From contig JAQGJB010000010.1 in NCBI GenBank assembly GCA_028290825.1, forward strand, positions 16,356-80,355: 64,000 nt of DNA. The letters are read 5' to 3'. Both the position numbers and the translations under genes were made by a program. Source of the DNA: Micavibrio sp. (lineage in GTDB: Bacteria > Pseudomonadota > Alphaproteobacteria > Micavibrionales > Micavibrionaceae). Shown piece after piece: positions 25,178-35,974 of the stretch; positions within the stretch are counted from its first letter, which is position 1, and every line of letters begins with the position of its first letter. The notes under the pieces were generated by a model, which searched no databases, had not been told where the DNA came from, and worked only from the letters and a program-made list of their open reading frames with translations.

Positions 25178-25654
25178 ATGAGCAAGAGTGACCTGAAATC
25201 CATCCATCTTTCCGAAGGCCAGAGCCTTTCTACGCTTGGCAATGAAAGGGATCTTGCGCTTCGTGACCTGGCGGAGGATTCGGTTTTCAAACCTGTCCAC
25301 CATGAGGATTCCGGCCCCTATGACCTGTCCTTGACCATTCACGACGGGCGCCTGGTCATGGATATCAAAGGCAATGACGGCGCAGCGCTGCCCTCCCTCA
25401 TCCTGTCGATCAAACCTTACTCCAGGCTGGTGCGCGATTATTTCATGATGATCGACAGTTACGAGACGATGCGGCGGCAGGGCACCGGCTGCCAGCTTGA
25501 AACCATCGATATGGCGCGGCGCGGGCTGCATAACGAAGGTGCCGAACTTTTGATAGAAAGGCTTGATGGTAAAATCAGGCTGGATCACCCAACAGCCAGA
25601 CGTTTTTTTACCCTCATCTGTATTCTGCACAGCCAGAATTTTTCTCAATTCTAA
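25178..25654 (+). CDS. UPF0262 family protein
   Basis: The product has 158 residues from the ATG behind GGAGCG; an upstream in-frame start at 25109 is less likely. The conserved segments LVRDYFMMIDSYETMRR, IDMARRGLHNEGAELL and LDHPTARRFFTLICILHSQ are diagnostic of UPF0262, a family found almost only in alphaproteobacteria. Function is unknown. It is divergent from the NUDIX gene. Confidence 0.9.
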   Translation: MSKSDLKSIHLSEGQSLSTLGNERDLALRDLAEDSVFKPVHHEDSGPYDLSLTIHDGRLVMDIKGNDGAALPSLILSIKPYSRLVRDYFMMIDSYETMRRQGTGCQLETIDMARRGLHNEGAELLIERLDGKIRLDHPTARRFFTLICILHSQNFSQF

Positions 25655-25815
25655 GCCCTTACGCTCTGCCAAGGGACAAACGCTCCCTTTCTACCTGTAT
25701 AAGTCCAGAATTTTACATTATGTCAACAGCGGCACCCCATAAAATCCATGAATTGCATTCCCGGGCCGGAATGTGTAAACAAGACCCTGAAATAACACCT
25801 TAAATCGGACACTGA

Positions 25816-26034
25816 ATGTCAAAAGAAGACCTGATGGAATTTAAAGGCGTCGTCTCGGAAATTCTTCCGAACGCCATGTTCCGCGTAAAGCTTGAAAACG
25901 ATCATGAAATCCTGGCGCACACTGCCGGGAAAATGCGCAAGAACCGCATCCGCGTTCTGGCCGGTGATACCGTCATTGTCGAAATGACGCCGTATGACCT
26001 GACCAAGGGCCGCATTATCTTCCGTGAGAAATAG
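25816..26034 (+). CDS. infA: Translation initiation factor IF-1
   Basis: The product has 72 residues, exactly the family length. The S1-like barrel is seen in [40 protein letters not shown] and [16 protein letters not shown]. It binds the 30S A site during initiation. The following maf gene starts inside its last codons. About 160 nt upstream are AT-rich and probably hold the promoter; no clear boxes were found. Confidence 0.98.
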   Translation: MSKEDLMEFKGVVSEILPNAMFRVKLENDHEILAHTAGKMRKNRIRVLAGDTVIVEMTPYDLTKGRIIFREK

Positions 26035-26605
26035 CCAGCATAAACTGATCCTCGCCTCGGCCTCGCCGCGCCGTCTTGATCTGTTGAAACAGATCGGGAT
26101 TATCCCGGATGAAGTTCGTCCGGCGGATATCGACGAAACCCCTTTCAAAACCGAATTGCCGCGCGATCATGCCCTGCGCCTCGGGATCGGCAAGGCCCAG
26201 GCCATTAATGCGCCCGGTTCCTTCATCCTTGCCTGCGACACTGTTGTCGGCGTTGGCCGCCGCATCCTTCCAAAGGCCGAAACAGAGGAACAGGCCAGAT
26301 CCTGCCTCGCATTACTTTCGGGTCGTCGCCACAGCGTTTACAACGGCATCGCCGTGATCGCGCCGGATGGAAAACTGCGCCACCGCATGGCGGAAACCAC
26401 GGTGAAATTCAAAACTCTGCATCCGGACGAAACCGAGTTCTATATCGCGTCCGGTGAGTGGCAGGGCAAGGCCGGTGGTTATGCCATTCAGGGGCTTGCG
26501 GCGGCATTCATCCCCCATATCGGCGGTTCGTATTCAACGGTGGTCGGACTATCTCTTTATGATACAATCCAGCTTCTGAAGGGATCCGGCTTTTGGCAAA
26601 AGTAA
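26024..26605 (+). CDS. maf: Maf-family nucleoside triphosphate pyrophosphatase
   Basis: The product has 193 residues from a GTG inside infA. Motifs are [19 protein letters not shown] at the N terminus, ILACDTVV with the catalytic aspartate, [19 protein letters not shown], and [20 protein letters not shown]. Maf enzymes hydrolyse non-canonical or canonical NTPs (dTTP/UTP/m7GTP) to monophosphates. It overlaps the next gene's TTG start by 13 nt. Confidence 0.95.
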   Translation: MRNSQHKLILASASPRRLDLLKQIGIIPDEVRPADIDETPFKTELPRDHALRLGIGKAQAINAPGSFILACDTVVGVGRRILPKAETEEQARSCLALLSGRRHSVYNGIAVIAPDGKLRHRMAETTVKFKTLHPDETEFYIASGEWQGKAGGYAIQGLAAAFIPHIGGSYSTVVGLSLYDTIQLLKGSGFWQK

Positions 26606-27840
26606 CCGACATCTTGATTGAAGAAACCGACGAGAGCCTGTGGGCTGCGGCGCTTGAGGGCGGCCAGCTTTCGGGGCTGGAGGTCGACCCTTCGCTTGAG
26701 GAAGTACGCTGGGGTTCCGTCTACTGGGCGCGGGTCTTCCGGATTGATACCAGCCTTGATGCCGCCTTCGTCGATCTTGACGGGTCGAACAAGGGTATTC
26801 TCAACGTCCGCGATGTTTATATTAAAAACCAGGACGGCATCATTACACGCGGCGGCAATGTTTCGATTGGCAAGCTGCTGCGCACCGGCCAGATGGTCGC
26901 GGTGCAGGCGAAAAGCGGTTACCTGCCCAAGGAAGACCGAGATAGCGATGATATCCACGGCGAAAATAAAATCCCGCCGGTCAGCATGAATATCGCCCTG
27001 CCGGGCCGTTACCTGATCTACACGCCGATGGCGCCGGAAAATAGAATCTCGCAACGCATCCGCGACAAGAAAATCCGCAAAGATCTGATGGCGATGCTTG
27101 AGACATTAGAGGATGTGCGCGGTACGATCCTGCGCGCCGCCGCCGCCTATACCCAGACCGACATGCTGATCCGTGAATCGCGTATCCTGAAATCCATCTG
27201 GGAACAGTTGCAACCGCATTTCGACGGCGATGAAATGGGCCTGATCATGGAGGGGCCGGATGCGCTGCAACGCGTTCTCTCCGATTACGCCAGCCGCCAG
27301 ATCGGCCATATTGAAGTCGTGACCATGGACCATTACCAGCAGGTCGAGGAATGGTGCGAAGTCTTCGCCCCAGATCTCGTCACCAAGATCAAACCCGTCG
27401 AGGTTGCCGATCCTGAATCTGGATTGGCCCTTTTCGAACACCGCGATATCATGGGCCAGATCGAAGATTTGTTTCAGCCCTACACTTTATTGCCCGGTGG
27501 GGGCAGTATCATCATCGAACAAACTGCCGCCCTGACCGCCGTAGACGTCAATACCGGCGGCGACAAACGCGGGCGTCTGGCCGTCAATGTCGAGGCAGCA
27601 GCGGAAATCGCACGGCAAATCCGCCTGCGCAATCTCGGCGGCATGATATTGATCGATTTTCTGAAAATGAAAACCAAGGACGATGAAGCCGCCCTGATCA
27701 AGGCGATGGAAGACGCAGTATCCGAAGACCCCTGCACCGTCCAGCTGCACGGCATGTCATCCCTCGGGCTGATGGAAATTACCCGGGCGCGGCGCACCCC
27801 CGCCCTCGCCGACCGGTTTGAAAGCGTTTTTTCCGATTAA
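26593..27840 (+). CDS. rng: RNase E/G family endoribonuclease, short form lacking the Zn-link
   Basis: The product has 415 residues from a TTG inside maf. The S1 domain lies near 40-130 (RWGSVYWARVFRIDTSLDA). The catalytic part is clear: TAVDVNTGGDKRG and GGMILIDFLKMK carry the two metal-binding aspartates. It ends shortly after LMEITRARRTP and has no CPxCxG Zn-link used by RNase E and G for tetramer formation. It would process rRNA, tRNA or mRNA 5' ends. Being coupled to infA-maf implies a translation-linked role. Confidence 0.93.
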   Translation: MAKVTDILIEETDESLWAAALEGGQLSGLEVDPSLEEVRWGSVYWARVFRIDTSLDAAFVDLDGSNKGILNVRDVYIKNQDGIITRGGNVSIGKLLRTGQMVAVQAKSGYLPKEDRDSDDIHGENKIPPVSMNIALPGRYLIYTPMAPENRISQRIRDKKIRKDLMAMLETLEDVRGTILRAAAAYTQTDMLIRESRILKSIWEQLQPHFDGDEMGLIMEGPDALQRVLSDYASRQIGHIEVVTMDHYQQVEEWCEVFAPDLVTKIKPVEVADPESGLALFEHRDIMGQIEDLFQPYTLLPGGGSIIIEQTAALTAVDVNTGGDKRGRLAVNVEAAAEIARQIRLRNLGGMILIDFLKMKTKDDEAALIKAMEDAVSEDPCTVQLHGMSSLGLMEITRARRTPALADRFESVFSD

Positions 27841-27850
27841 AAGCTTGTAT

Positions 27851-27870
27851 GGGCGGGATAAAACCCGCCC
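27851..27870 (+). other. Hairpin between rng and tRNA-Phe
   Basis: A 7-bp GC-rich stem with a 6-nt AT loop lies 10 nt after the rng stop. No T run follows on either strand, so it may be a weak terminator or processing structure. Confidence 0.35.
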
Positions 27871-27884
27871 CAGCAACAAGGCTC

Positions 27885-27913
27885 TGGACAACACACCCGG
27901 CAATCCTTATAAA
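27885..27913 (+). promoter_or_regulatory. Promoter of tRNA-Phe
   Basis: TGGACA (27885-27890) and TATAAA (27908-27913) with a 17-nt spacer each match five of six consensus bases. The tRNA starts 18 nt after the -10 box. Confidence 0.65.
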
Positions 27914-27931
27914 CCCCCTTACCGAAATAGT

Positions 27932-28007
27932 GCCCAAGTAGCTCAGTCGGTAGAGCAGGCGATTGAAAATCGCCGTGTCGCTGGTTCGATTCCGGCCTTG
28001 GGCACCA
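27932..28007 (+). tRNA. tRNA-Phe(GAA)
   Basis: The 76-nt cloverleaf has acceptor GCCCAAG paired with CTTGGGC, D arm AGCTCAGTCGGTAGAGC, an anticodon stem GGCGA/TCGCC with loop TTGAAAA (anticodon GAA), and T loop GGTTCGATTCC. CCA is encoded. It follows the infA-maf-rng cluster. Confidence 0.97.
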
Positions 28008-28177
28008 CTTTTTGCAAAAAAGTAACCGATTCCCGCAAATTTTCATAAAGCATACCATCGTGCCTCGCGTACTCTCGGGGGATGTGCCGGATAAGCCGAT
28101 ATAACGGCGATCCAGGATCATGTTTGCGAAAGATCCTTTTTTTGCTAGTTTCCCTTCAAGAACAGGGAAATAAAAAA

Positions 28178-29215
28178 ATGATACTCTCAAAATATTTCAG
28201 ACGCGCCGTCTGCGCGGGTCTGACGGCCTGCGCCACCGCAACCGCAGCGGCAGCATTTCCGGGATTGCCGCTGGCCGAAGATCTGCTTGTCGCACATGGT
28301 ATTAACCGCAATCAGGCCAGCATCATCGTTCAATCCCTCGCTGGCACCCGTTCCATCCGTATCCTGGACAAGGAGGGTCTGGAAAAAATTATTCGCGAAC
28401 TGCGCGCAGAATCGGACAGGGCAAAAAATAATGATGATGACATTACGGCGCGCCAATATAAAGACATGGCCTCTATCGCCGTGCAGGTGCAGGCGCGTGC
28501 AAAAATGGGCGATCCATTTCTTTTGCCTGCCGTCAGGGATCACCTGAATTTTTTACAGTCGCTGAAACCGGAGCATGCGGCAGCCGCACAGGCCGCGTGT
28601 TATATAAATCCGCCTACAGCCGCGGATGTCAGAATCATGATTTCATCTTTCACTAATATTCCGCCTGAATATATTGAAAGCGAAATCGTGACGCAGAAGG
28701 AGCTGTTTCTTTTCAGTATCCTGCATGAAATGGCGCATTGCCACCCCGGAAATATCGCCGCCGGCGATACGCGCGAGGCGCGGGCAGACCTCAAAGCCCT
28801 GGAGGTGATGAAACAGATTTCTACCAATCCCGCCTTTATCAGGAATCTCACCCTGCTGCGCATCATCACCCCAAACTTTACAACGCATAATACGGGACCG
28901 TTTATCGATGCTGAAACGCGTGGCGCAACACCGGTTACTTACGACCAGATTCTGGCTTTGCACACCGACCTGATGCGCCTGCATAATGAAAAAATCGTGC
29001 AGATGGATATGTCCACGACAAAAGGCAAACCTTTTTTCCTGTCTGCGGCCAGAGTGTTCAGCGCCATATTAAAGGAGCCGCCAAAGGACCTTTCACCCCT
29101 GACCCAACGTTACATGGAGTTGTTTGTTGCGGCGGCCAAGGCCATAGCGCCCAAGGCAATTTCACTATGTCTGGAGGGCGGAGCTTCCAGCGCGGCGAAT
29201 ACCCCGCAGCCGTAA
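28178..29215 (+). CDS. Secreted zincin-like protein (HExxH ... ExxAD), unknown family
   Basis: The product has 345 residues from the ATG at 28178, which gives a Sec signal peptide (basic start, then CAGLTACATATAAAAF). Longer in-frame sequence upstream lacks this. HEMAH at 183-187 followed by E200-A-R-A-D204 matches the zinc ligands of gluzincins with an ExxAD third-ligand motif. It is otherwise helical. It is probably a periplasmic metallopeptidase; substrate unknown. It ends at a bidirectional terminator. Confidence 0.7.
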   Translation: MILSKYFRRAVCAGLTACATATAAAAFPGLPLAEDLLVAHGINRNQASIIVQSLAGTRSIRILDKEGLEKIIRELRAESDRAKNNDDDITARQYKDMASIAVQVQARAKMGDPFLLPAVRDHLNFLQSLKPEHAAAAQAACYINPPTAADVRIMISSFTNIPPEYIESEIVTQKELFLFSILHEMAHCHPGNIAAGDTREARADLKALEVMKQISTNPAFIRNLTLLRIITPNFTTHNTGPFIDAETRGATPVTYDQILALHTDLMRLHNEKIVQMDMSTTKGKPFFLSAARVFSAILKEPPKDLSPLTQRYMELFVAAAKAIAPKAISLCLEGGASSAANTPQP

Positions 29216-29239
29216 CACTCCATAATCGCATCTCCCAGA

Positions 29240-29274
29240 AAAAAACAGCCGACCCGGAGGGGCAGCTGTTTTTT
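29240..29274. terminator. Bidirectional terminator
   Basis: A 10-bp stem (29240-29249 with 29265-29274) has A-run and T-run arms, so it works for both convergent genes. Confidence 0.8.
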
Positions 29275-29297
29275 AAAACGATAAAAAATTAAAACGT

Positions 29298-29471
29298 TTA
29301 ATTCAGGCCGATGCCGTACTGCCAGTCTTCCTGGGTAAGCTGGCGTGGGGTCTGCGGCTGCTGGCACTCGCGCCTTGCGGCGGTCTGGGCAGGCGTATCG
29401 TTTTTGACTGCGGCGAAATTGAATGGATATTCGGCGGTTTTTTGTTCTTTTTTGTCTGCTGATTGTGACAT
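29298..29471 (-). CDS. Small protein of 57 residues, hypothetical
   Basis: The ATG is preceded by AGAGGAGTGAGACC, a strong ribosome site, and the gene ends at the bidirectional terminator. The sequence starts MSQSADKKEQKTAEYPFNF and ends LTQEDWQYGIGLN. It is soluble, with one cysteine and a Gln-rich middle (RRECQQPQTPRQLTQ). No family is recognised. The good ribosome site and terminator make it a likely real small gene. Confidence 0.65.
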   Translation of the reverse strand: MSQSADKKEQKTAEYPFNFAAVKNDTPAQTAARRECQQPQTPRQLTQEDWQYGIGLN

Positions 29472-29588
29472 GGTCTCACTCCTCTGTGTTGAAGGGAAAA
29501 CGCTAACAAAAGCGGATGTTGCATGTCCAGAAGATTCTTAGGATTCTTGTTCCCAAGCCCCTGATCCTCATTAAAACAACAGGTTAGC

Positions 29589-31064
<1,476 letters not shown>

Positions 31065-31085
31065 CTTTTTTCCTATTTTCAGGAT

Positions 31086-32597
31086 TTATTGATCCATATA
31101 CGCCTCGACGCTCCGGCGCGTCATATCCGATATGTGCAACAGCATTTTCGAGCGCCGCCATAAAATATCCTCGGCGGTTTTTGCCCATTCAAATTTTCTC
31201 AGATATTCAATCTCGATAAGATAGATACCGTCACCGAAATGACGCCCCAGGCTGTTCATATCCGTTGCCGCCTTCAACATGCGGTCCATGCGTGTGCCAT
31301 AGGCGCGGGCATAGCGCAAAAGAAGATCGGGCGGCAGCCAGTCATACCGTTCAGCCTGATCGGCGAGGAAACCGTCAAAATCCGCGTTCAGCATATCGCC
31401 GCCGGGAAGCGGCACGGTATCGGTCCATGGCGACTGGCTGGCGGGGTTTTCGTGGGCGCGGGTCCAATATGGCATGAGCTTGCCGATTGTCTCCTCCGCC
31501 AGGCGGCGATAGGTGGTGATCTTGCCGCCGAAGACGGAGAGGATCGGTGCGCCGTAATGGGTTTCCAGTTCAAGTGTATAATCGCGGGTCACTTCACGCG
31601 CCGCGCCCTTGCCGTCGTCCAGTAACGGGCGAACGCCGCTATAGGTATGAACGATGCCGGCCGGTGCGAGGGTGGTTTTGAAATAACGATTTACGGCGCT
31701 GCAGAGATATTCTTTCTCAGCATCGCCGATCTTCGGCGCGGTCGGGTCGTCGTGGTAATCAACCTCCGTCGTGCCGATCAGGGTGTAATTATATTCATAG
31801 GGAATGGCAAAGACGATGCGGCGGTCGGGTTGCTGCAAAATATAGGCCTGCGGCCCCTCAAAAATGCGCGGCACGATGATATGGCTGCCCTTCACCAGGC
31901 GGATATTGTGGGTTTTTCCCTGATGGATCAGATTATTACCCTCCAGCACCTTATGCACCCAGGGTCCGGCGGCATTCACCACCATCGTCGCCGTGCGAGT
32001 CAGCGTTTCGCCATTATTCACATCGCGCAGTTCCGCCTGCCAGTGACCGTCCACGGCCTTCAGACCTGTGCAGGCGGTACGGGTCAGGATATGCGCACCG
32101 AGTTCCGATGCATCCAGCGCATTAAGCACGACCAGCCGCGAATCCTGCACCCAGCAATCCGAATACTGAAAACCCTTCTTATAGCTGTCTTTTAACGGCC
32201 TGCCGGATGGATCAAGCCCAAGATCGATCCCCTTCGACGGTTTCAGGCGTTTCAGTTTCCCAAGATGATCGTAAAGATACAGGCCGATCCGCACCATCCA
32301 GGCGGGGCGGACACCCGGCACGTGCGGAAGGATGAAATCGAGGGGCCAGATAATATGTGGCGCAAGGCCGAGCAGAACCTCGCGTTCCCGTAAGGCCTCC
32401 CGCACCAGTCTGAATTCGTAATATTCGAGATAACGCAGGCCGCCATGAATAAGCTTTGTGCTGGCGGAAGACGTCGCACCCGCCAAATCCCCGGCCTCGA
32501 CAAGCAGGACTGACATGCCCCGCCCTGCCGCATCGCGGGCAATGCCCGCACCGTTCACGCCACCGCCAATAATCAGAAGATCGTAATCCGTACTCAT
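31086..32597 (-). CDS. glpD: Aerobic glycerol-3-phosphate dehydrogenase
   Basis: The product has 503 residues from the ATG at 32597, which gives MSTDYDLLIIGGGVNGAGIARD. An upstream in-frame ATG would add 17 residues of no family resemblance. The FAD-binding Rossmann motif is at the N terminus, followed by STKLIHGGLRYLEYYEF and a C-terminal helical domain. It oxidises glycerol 3-phosphate to dihydroxyacetone phosphate and feeds electrons to quinone at the membrane. First gene of the glpD-glpK operon. Confidence 0.97.
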   Translation of the reverse strand: MSTDYDLLIIGGGVNGAGIARDAAGRGMSVLLVEAGDLAGATSSASTKLIHGGLRYLEYYEFRLVREALREREVLLGLAPHIIWPLDFILPHVPGVRPAWMVRIGLYLYDHLGKLKRLKPSKGIDLGLDPSGRPLKDSYKKGFQYSDCWVQDSRLVVLNALDASELGAHILTRTACTGLKAVDGHWQAELRDVNNGETLTRTATMVVNAAGPWVHKVLEGNNLIHQGKTHNIRLVKGSHIIVPRIFEGPQAYILQQPDRRIVFAIPYEYNYTLIGTTEVDYHDDPTAPKIGDAEKEYLCSAVNRYFKTTLAPAGIVHTYSGVRPLLDDGKGAAREVTRDYTLELETHYGAPILSVFGGKITTYRRLAEETIGKLMPYWTRAHENPASQSPWTDTVPLPGGDMLNADFDGFLADQAERYDWLPPDLLLRYARAYGTRMDRMLKAATDMNSLGRHFGDGIYLIEIEYLRKFEWAKTAEDILWRRSKMLLHISDMTRRSVEAYMDQ

Positions 32598-32746
32598 AGG
32601 CGTAAGGGTAACATAAAAATTTGCGCTGGCTGAACATTGCTGATGCACAAATATGTCAACACTCCACCCCGTTTAGTACTTTTATATCCTTGGTATGTGA
32701 GTCATAATATTTACAACTTATCGTTTCCTATTCCCTTCCGATTGAT

Positions 32747-34840
32747 TTGATCAGACCCTCTGTCCTATTCCTCGCCCTGCTTTGCTGGGCCATACCTGCG
32801 TCTGCAGCGTCGCCTTCTTTCCTGGGCACGCTGGGGCTCAATACTGTCCCGTCGGCGCGCCTGGATAAAGCGGGCACGTTCCGTGCCGGTATTTCCTATA
32901 TGGACCCGTATGAAAACGCTTTCGTTTCACTCTCGCCCGCCGACTGGTTTGGCATCACGCTGCGCCAGAGCGCCGAAGTCTCAAGCCTGCGCAGCGATCC
33001 GAAAGGCCTTTATCCCGGCGTCGATCTTAAACTACGGGTAATGGAGGAAGGAAAATGGCGACCGGAAATGGCCGTCGGAATTAATTCCGCCCTCGGACAC
33101 CGGCACATGGCGGGGGAATATCTGGCGTTTTCGAAACGTTATAACGATTTCGATTTTACAGGCGGGCTGGGCTGGGGCCGCTATGGCACCTCGGGGATGT
33201 TCAATAATCCACTGAATGCATTTGGCAATCATTTCAATGACCGGCGCGATATTCAGGGACCGATTGCAAACGGACCCGGCGACTGGTTTACCGGCAATGA
33301 CATGGGATTGTTCGGCGGCGTTGAATATACGACGCCGCTTGCCGGGCTGAGCCTGAAACTTGATTACAACAGCGATCGTTACGCGGCAGAACGTCAGGGG
33401 TCGGATTACAAACCGCTCTCGCCCTGGTCGTTTGGTTTAAATTATGCGCCGAAGCCGTGGGTGAATTTCGGCATTGCGGCGGCGGGCGCGCGCAAGGTCA
33501 TGGCGACATTGTCCCTTAAGGGCAATTTCGGCCAATGGTTCGGGCGCAATTCACCGGAAAGCGCGCCGCAGCCGATGAACCGCGTGCGTACCGATAACAC
33601 TTCAACCGGAGCTATGGCATCGGATTCGGCGAAATATAATGGCACCATCCTGCACGATCTGCGCCGCACGGCCAGCAGCGTATGGGGCAAACTGGACACC
33701 ATTGAAGGCGACCCCATTCCGCAACAGGTGGGCCGCGCCGCGCGCAGCATGTCGAACCATGCCGGTAAAGATACTGAAGAGCTGATCATCACGCCGGGGT
33801 TCCTGGGCCTCACCGGGCCGAACGTCCGCATCATGCGCCGCGATATGGAACGGGCCGGGCAAAATCAGGGCAGCCCGCAGGAAGTATGGCGGCATGGCTC
33901 CGTCAACGCGCCTATTCCGGACGGTCTGAAAGGAACCACGGTCGATATTGACCGTTTCGGGAATGGCACCAACGGCCACCCGATTCCTCAATTTAAATTC
34001 ATCCTGGATACGCAGCTCAGCCTCTCCGAGGAAGACAGCGGTGTTCTCTACAGCACCGGCGTGGTGGGCGAGGTGAAGCAGCGTTTATCCGAACACTGGA
34101 TGGCGGGTGGCGGCTTGCGGCTTAATGCTGCGCAGAATTATTCCCGCCTGCAGAATTTTCGCCAGCCCGCATCGTTCCCGGTGCGCAGCGATGCATCGCA
34201 GTTCGCCGGGAAGACCGTGACCCTTGATAGACTGTATAATGGATATTTACGCAGCTTTGCCGGCGGCACGGTCCATGTGATGGCGGCGGGAGGGTATCTG
34301 GAGGAAATGTATAGCGGGATCGGTGGTGAGGTTTTATGGCGTCCTGCAGGAAAAACCTATGCGCTTGGCGCGGATTTGTGGGAAGGCCTGCGCCGCGATC
34401 CACTCAGTCCGATGGCCCTGATGCTGAACGGCGATCATGTACTGAGCGGACATTTAAACGCGTGGTATGAAATTCCCGATACGGATCTTACACTCGGGGT
34501 ACAGGCCGGACGTTATCTCGGACAGGATTGGGGCGGGCAGTTATCACTGAGTAAATATATGCTGAACGGGGTCAAGTTCTCGGCGTTCATGACGGCCACG
34601 GACCATGCCGATTTCAATGAGTTCGGCGGAACGACTCATATATATAGCGGAATTCGCCTGACCCTTCCGCTTGGCAATGTGACGAAATACATCCCGCGCG
34701 GGAGCGAAGCCAGACTGACCATTGCGCCGGTGGGGCGCGATTTCGGCCAGAGCATCGATTCGCCCCTGCCGCTCTATGAGATGACACAGCCCTTTTCGAC
34801 ACGGGCGATGATGCAGAACTGGAACGGGGTAACCGAGTAA
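32747..34840 (+). CDS. yjbH: YjbH-like outer-membrane protein
   Basis: The product has 697 residues from a TTG at 32747 that gives a good signal peptide (VLFLALLCWAIPASAA). The N-terminal FLGTLGLNTVPSARLDKAGTF and later long-strand regions (HLNAWYEIPDTDLTLGVQAG, YSGIRLTLPLGN) are typical of YjbH, an outer-membrane beta protein of exopolysaccharide loci. Partners such as yjbEFG are not nearby. The protein is likely a beta-barrel with about two repeats. Divergent from glpD. Confidence 0.8.
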   Translation: MIRPSVLFLALLCWAIPASAASPSFLGTLGLNTVPSARLDKAGTFRAGISYMDPYENAFVSLSPADWFGITLRQSAEVSSLRSDPKGLYPGVDLKLRVMEEGKWRPEMAVGINSALGHRHMAGEYLAFSKRYNDFDFTGGLGWGRYGTSGMFNNPLNAFGNHFNDRRDIQGPIANGPGDWFTGNDMGLFGGVEYTTPLAGLSLKLDYNSDRYAAERQGSDYKPLSPWSFGLNYAPKPWVNFGIAAAGARKVMATLSLKGNFGQWFGRNSPESAPQPMNRVRTDNTSTGAMASDSAKYNGTILHDLRRTASSVWGKLDTIEGDPIPQQVGRAARSMSNHAGKDTEELIITPGFLGLTGPNVRIMRRDMERAGQNQGSPQEVWRHGSVNAPIPDGLKGTTVDIDRFGNGTNGHPIPQFKFILDTQLSLSEEDSGVLYSTGVVGEVKQRLSEHWMAGGGLRLNAAQNYSRLQNFRQPASFPVRSDASQFAGKTVTLDRLYNGYLRSFAGGTVHVMAAGGYLEEMYSGIGGEVLWRPAGKTYALGADLWEGLRRDPLSPMALMLNGDHVLSGHLNAWYEIPDTDLTLGVQAGRYLGQDWGGQLSLSKYMLNGVKFSAFMTATDHADFNEFGGTTHIYSGIRLTLPLGNVTKYIPRGSEARLTIAPVGRDFGQSIDSPLPLYEMTQPFSTRAMMQNWNGVTE

Positions 34841-34855
34841 GAGCGCCCTTTTAAT

Positions 34856-35974
34856 TCAGGCCGTGCGCGTCTTCGCATCATCCATGAAAATCGAACGCGC
34901 CATACGGTCGGCGGCACGGCCAGGGGTAATGCCTTCGGCTTCGGAGAGCGCGAAGATTTTCTCGATCGTCTGCCCGATTCTTCCGACATGGGCCAGCATG
35001 CCGTCACGCGTCAGATCGAAACCGTACGGGTTCTTACCATTGCGGTTCAGGTATTCATAGCAGACGGAAATCACACCGCCCGCATTCAGGACGTAATCCG
35101 GAACATAGAGGATTTTCTTGTCGGCAACACGGTCTTCATCCTCGGGCGTTGCCATCTGGTTGTTCGCGGCACCGGCGATGATATCAATGTTCATCTTCGG
35201 GATTGTCTCCTTGTTCAATTGTGCCCCGAGGGCGCAGGGGGCAAAGACATTCGCCTCGATGCCAAAAATCTCGCCAGGCTGGACCAGGCGGACATCCGGC
35301 ATTTCGGCGCGGATACGGTCCAGCAATTCCTGGCGCACATCTGTGACAAACAATTCCGCGTTCTCTTCATTCAGACGGCGGCACAGATCGTAACCGACCG
35401 CACCAAGACCCTGCACCGTGACTTTCAGTCCTGTCATGGCGTCGCTGCCGTAACGACGCTGGACACCGGCCTTCAGACCGCTGAAAACGCCAAGGGCGGT
35501 CACAGGGGACGGATCGCCGCCCTGTTCGCCCGCTTTGGTTGGCAGACCGACAACATATTTCGTTTCGGCGGACATCACCACCATATCGTGTTCGTTGGTT
35601 CCGCTGTCTTCCGCCGTAATGTAATCACCATTGAGTGATTCAACCGCACGGCCCATTGCCGCCATCAGCTTGTCATTCTTCATTTTAAAGGGATCGCCGA
35701 TAATGACACTCTTCCCGCCACCAAGCGGCAGCCCCGCAAGCGCGTTTTTATATGTCATGCCGCGCGAGAGGCGCAGCACATCGCGGATCGCATCTTCCTC
35801 CGACGCGTAAGGATACATGCGGCAGCCGCCCAGCGCCGGGCCGATATTACGATTGTGCACACCGATGAAAGCAATCAGCCCTGTCTCCGCATCTTCGAAG
35901 CGGCGGATGCGTTCGTGACCGTCGTAATCGGCGAAGGTGCTCAGAAAATCGGAACGGAGGTCGGTGTGGTTCAT
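34856..35974 (-). CDS. Glu/Leu/Phe/Val dehydrogenase family protein (leucine dehydrogenase-like)
   Basis: The product has 372 residues. Motifs are GPALGGCRMYPYASEEDAIRD, GLPLGGGKSVI with the catalytic lysine, the conserved AEDSGTN, and VTVQGLGAVGYDLCRRL for NAD. The later CALGAQLN and AGAANNQ are typical. It deaminates branched or aromatic amino acids reversibly; which substrate is unclear. It is convergent with yjbH. Confidence 0.88.
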   Translation of the reverse strand: MNHTDLRSDFLSTFADYDGHERIRRFEDAETGLIAFIGVHNRNIGPALGGCRMYPYASEEDAIRDVLRLSRGMTYKNALAGLPLGGGKSVIIGDPFKMKNDKLMAAMGRAVESLNGDYITAEDSGTNEHDMVVMSAETKYVVGLPTKAGEQGGDPSPVTALGVFSGLKAGVQRRYGSDAMTGLKVTVQGLGAVGYDLCRRLNEENAELFVTDVRQELLDRIRAEMPDVRLVQPGEIFGIEANVFAPCALGAQLNKETIPKMNIDIIAGAANNQMATPEDEDRVADKKILYVPDYVLNAGGVISVCYEYLNRNGKNPYGFDLTRDGMLAHVGRIGQTIEKIFALSEAEGITPGRAADRMARSIFMDDAKTRTA

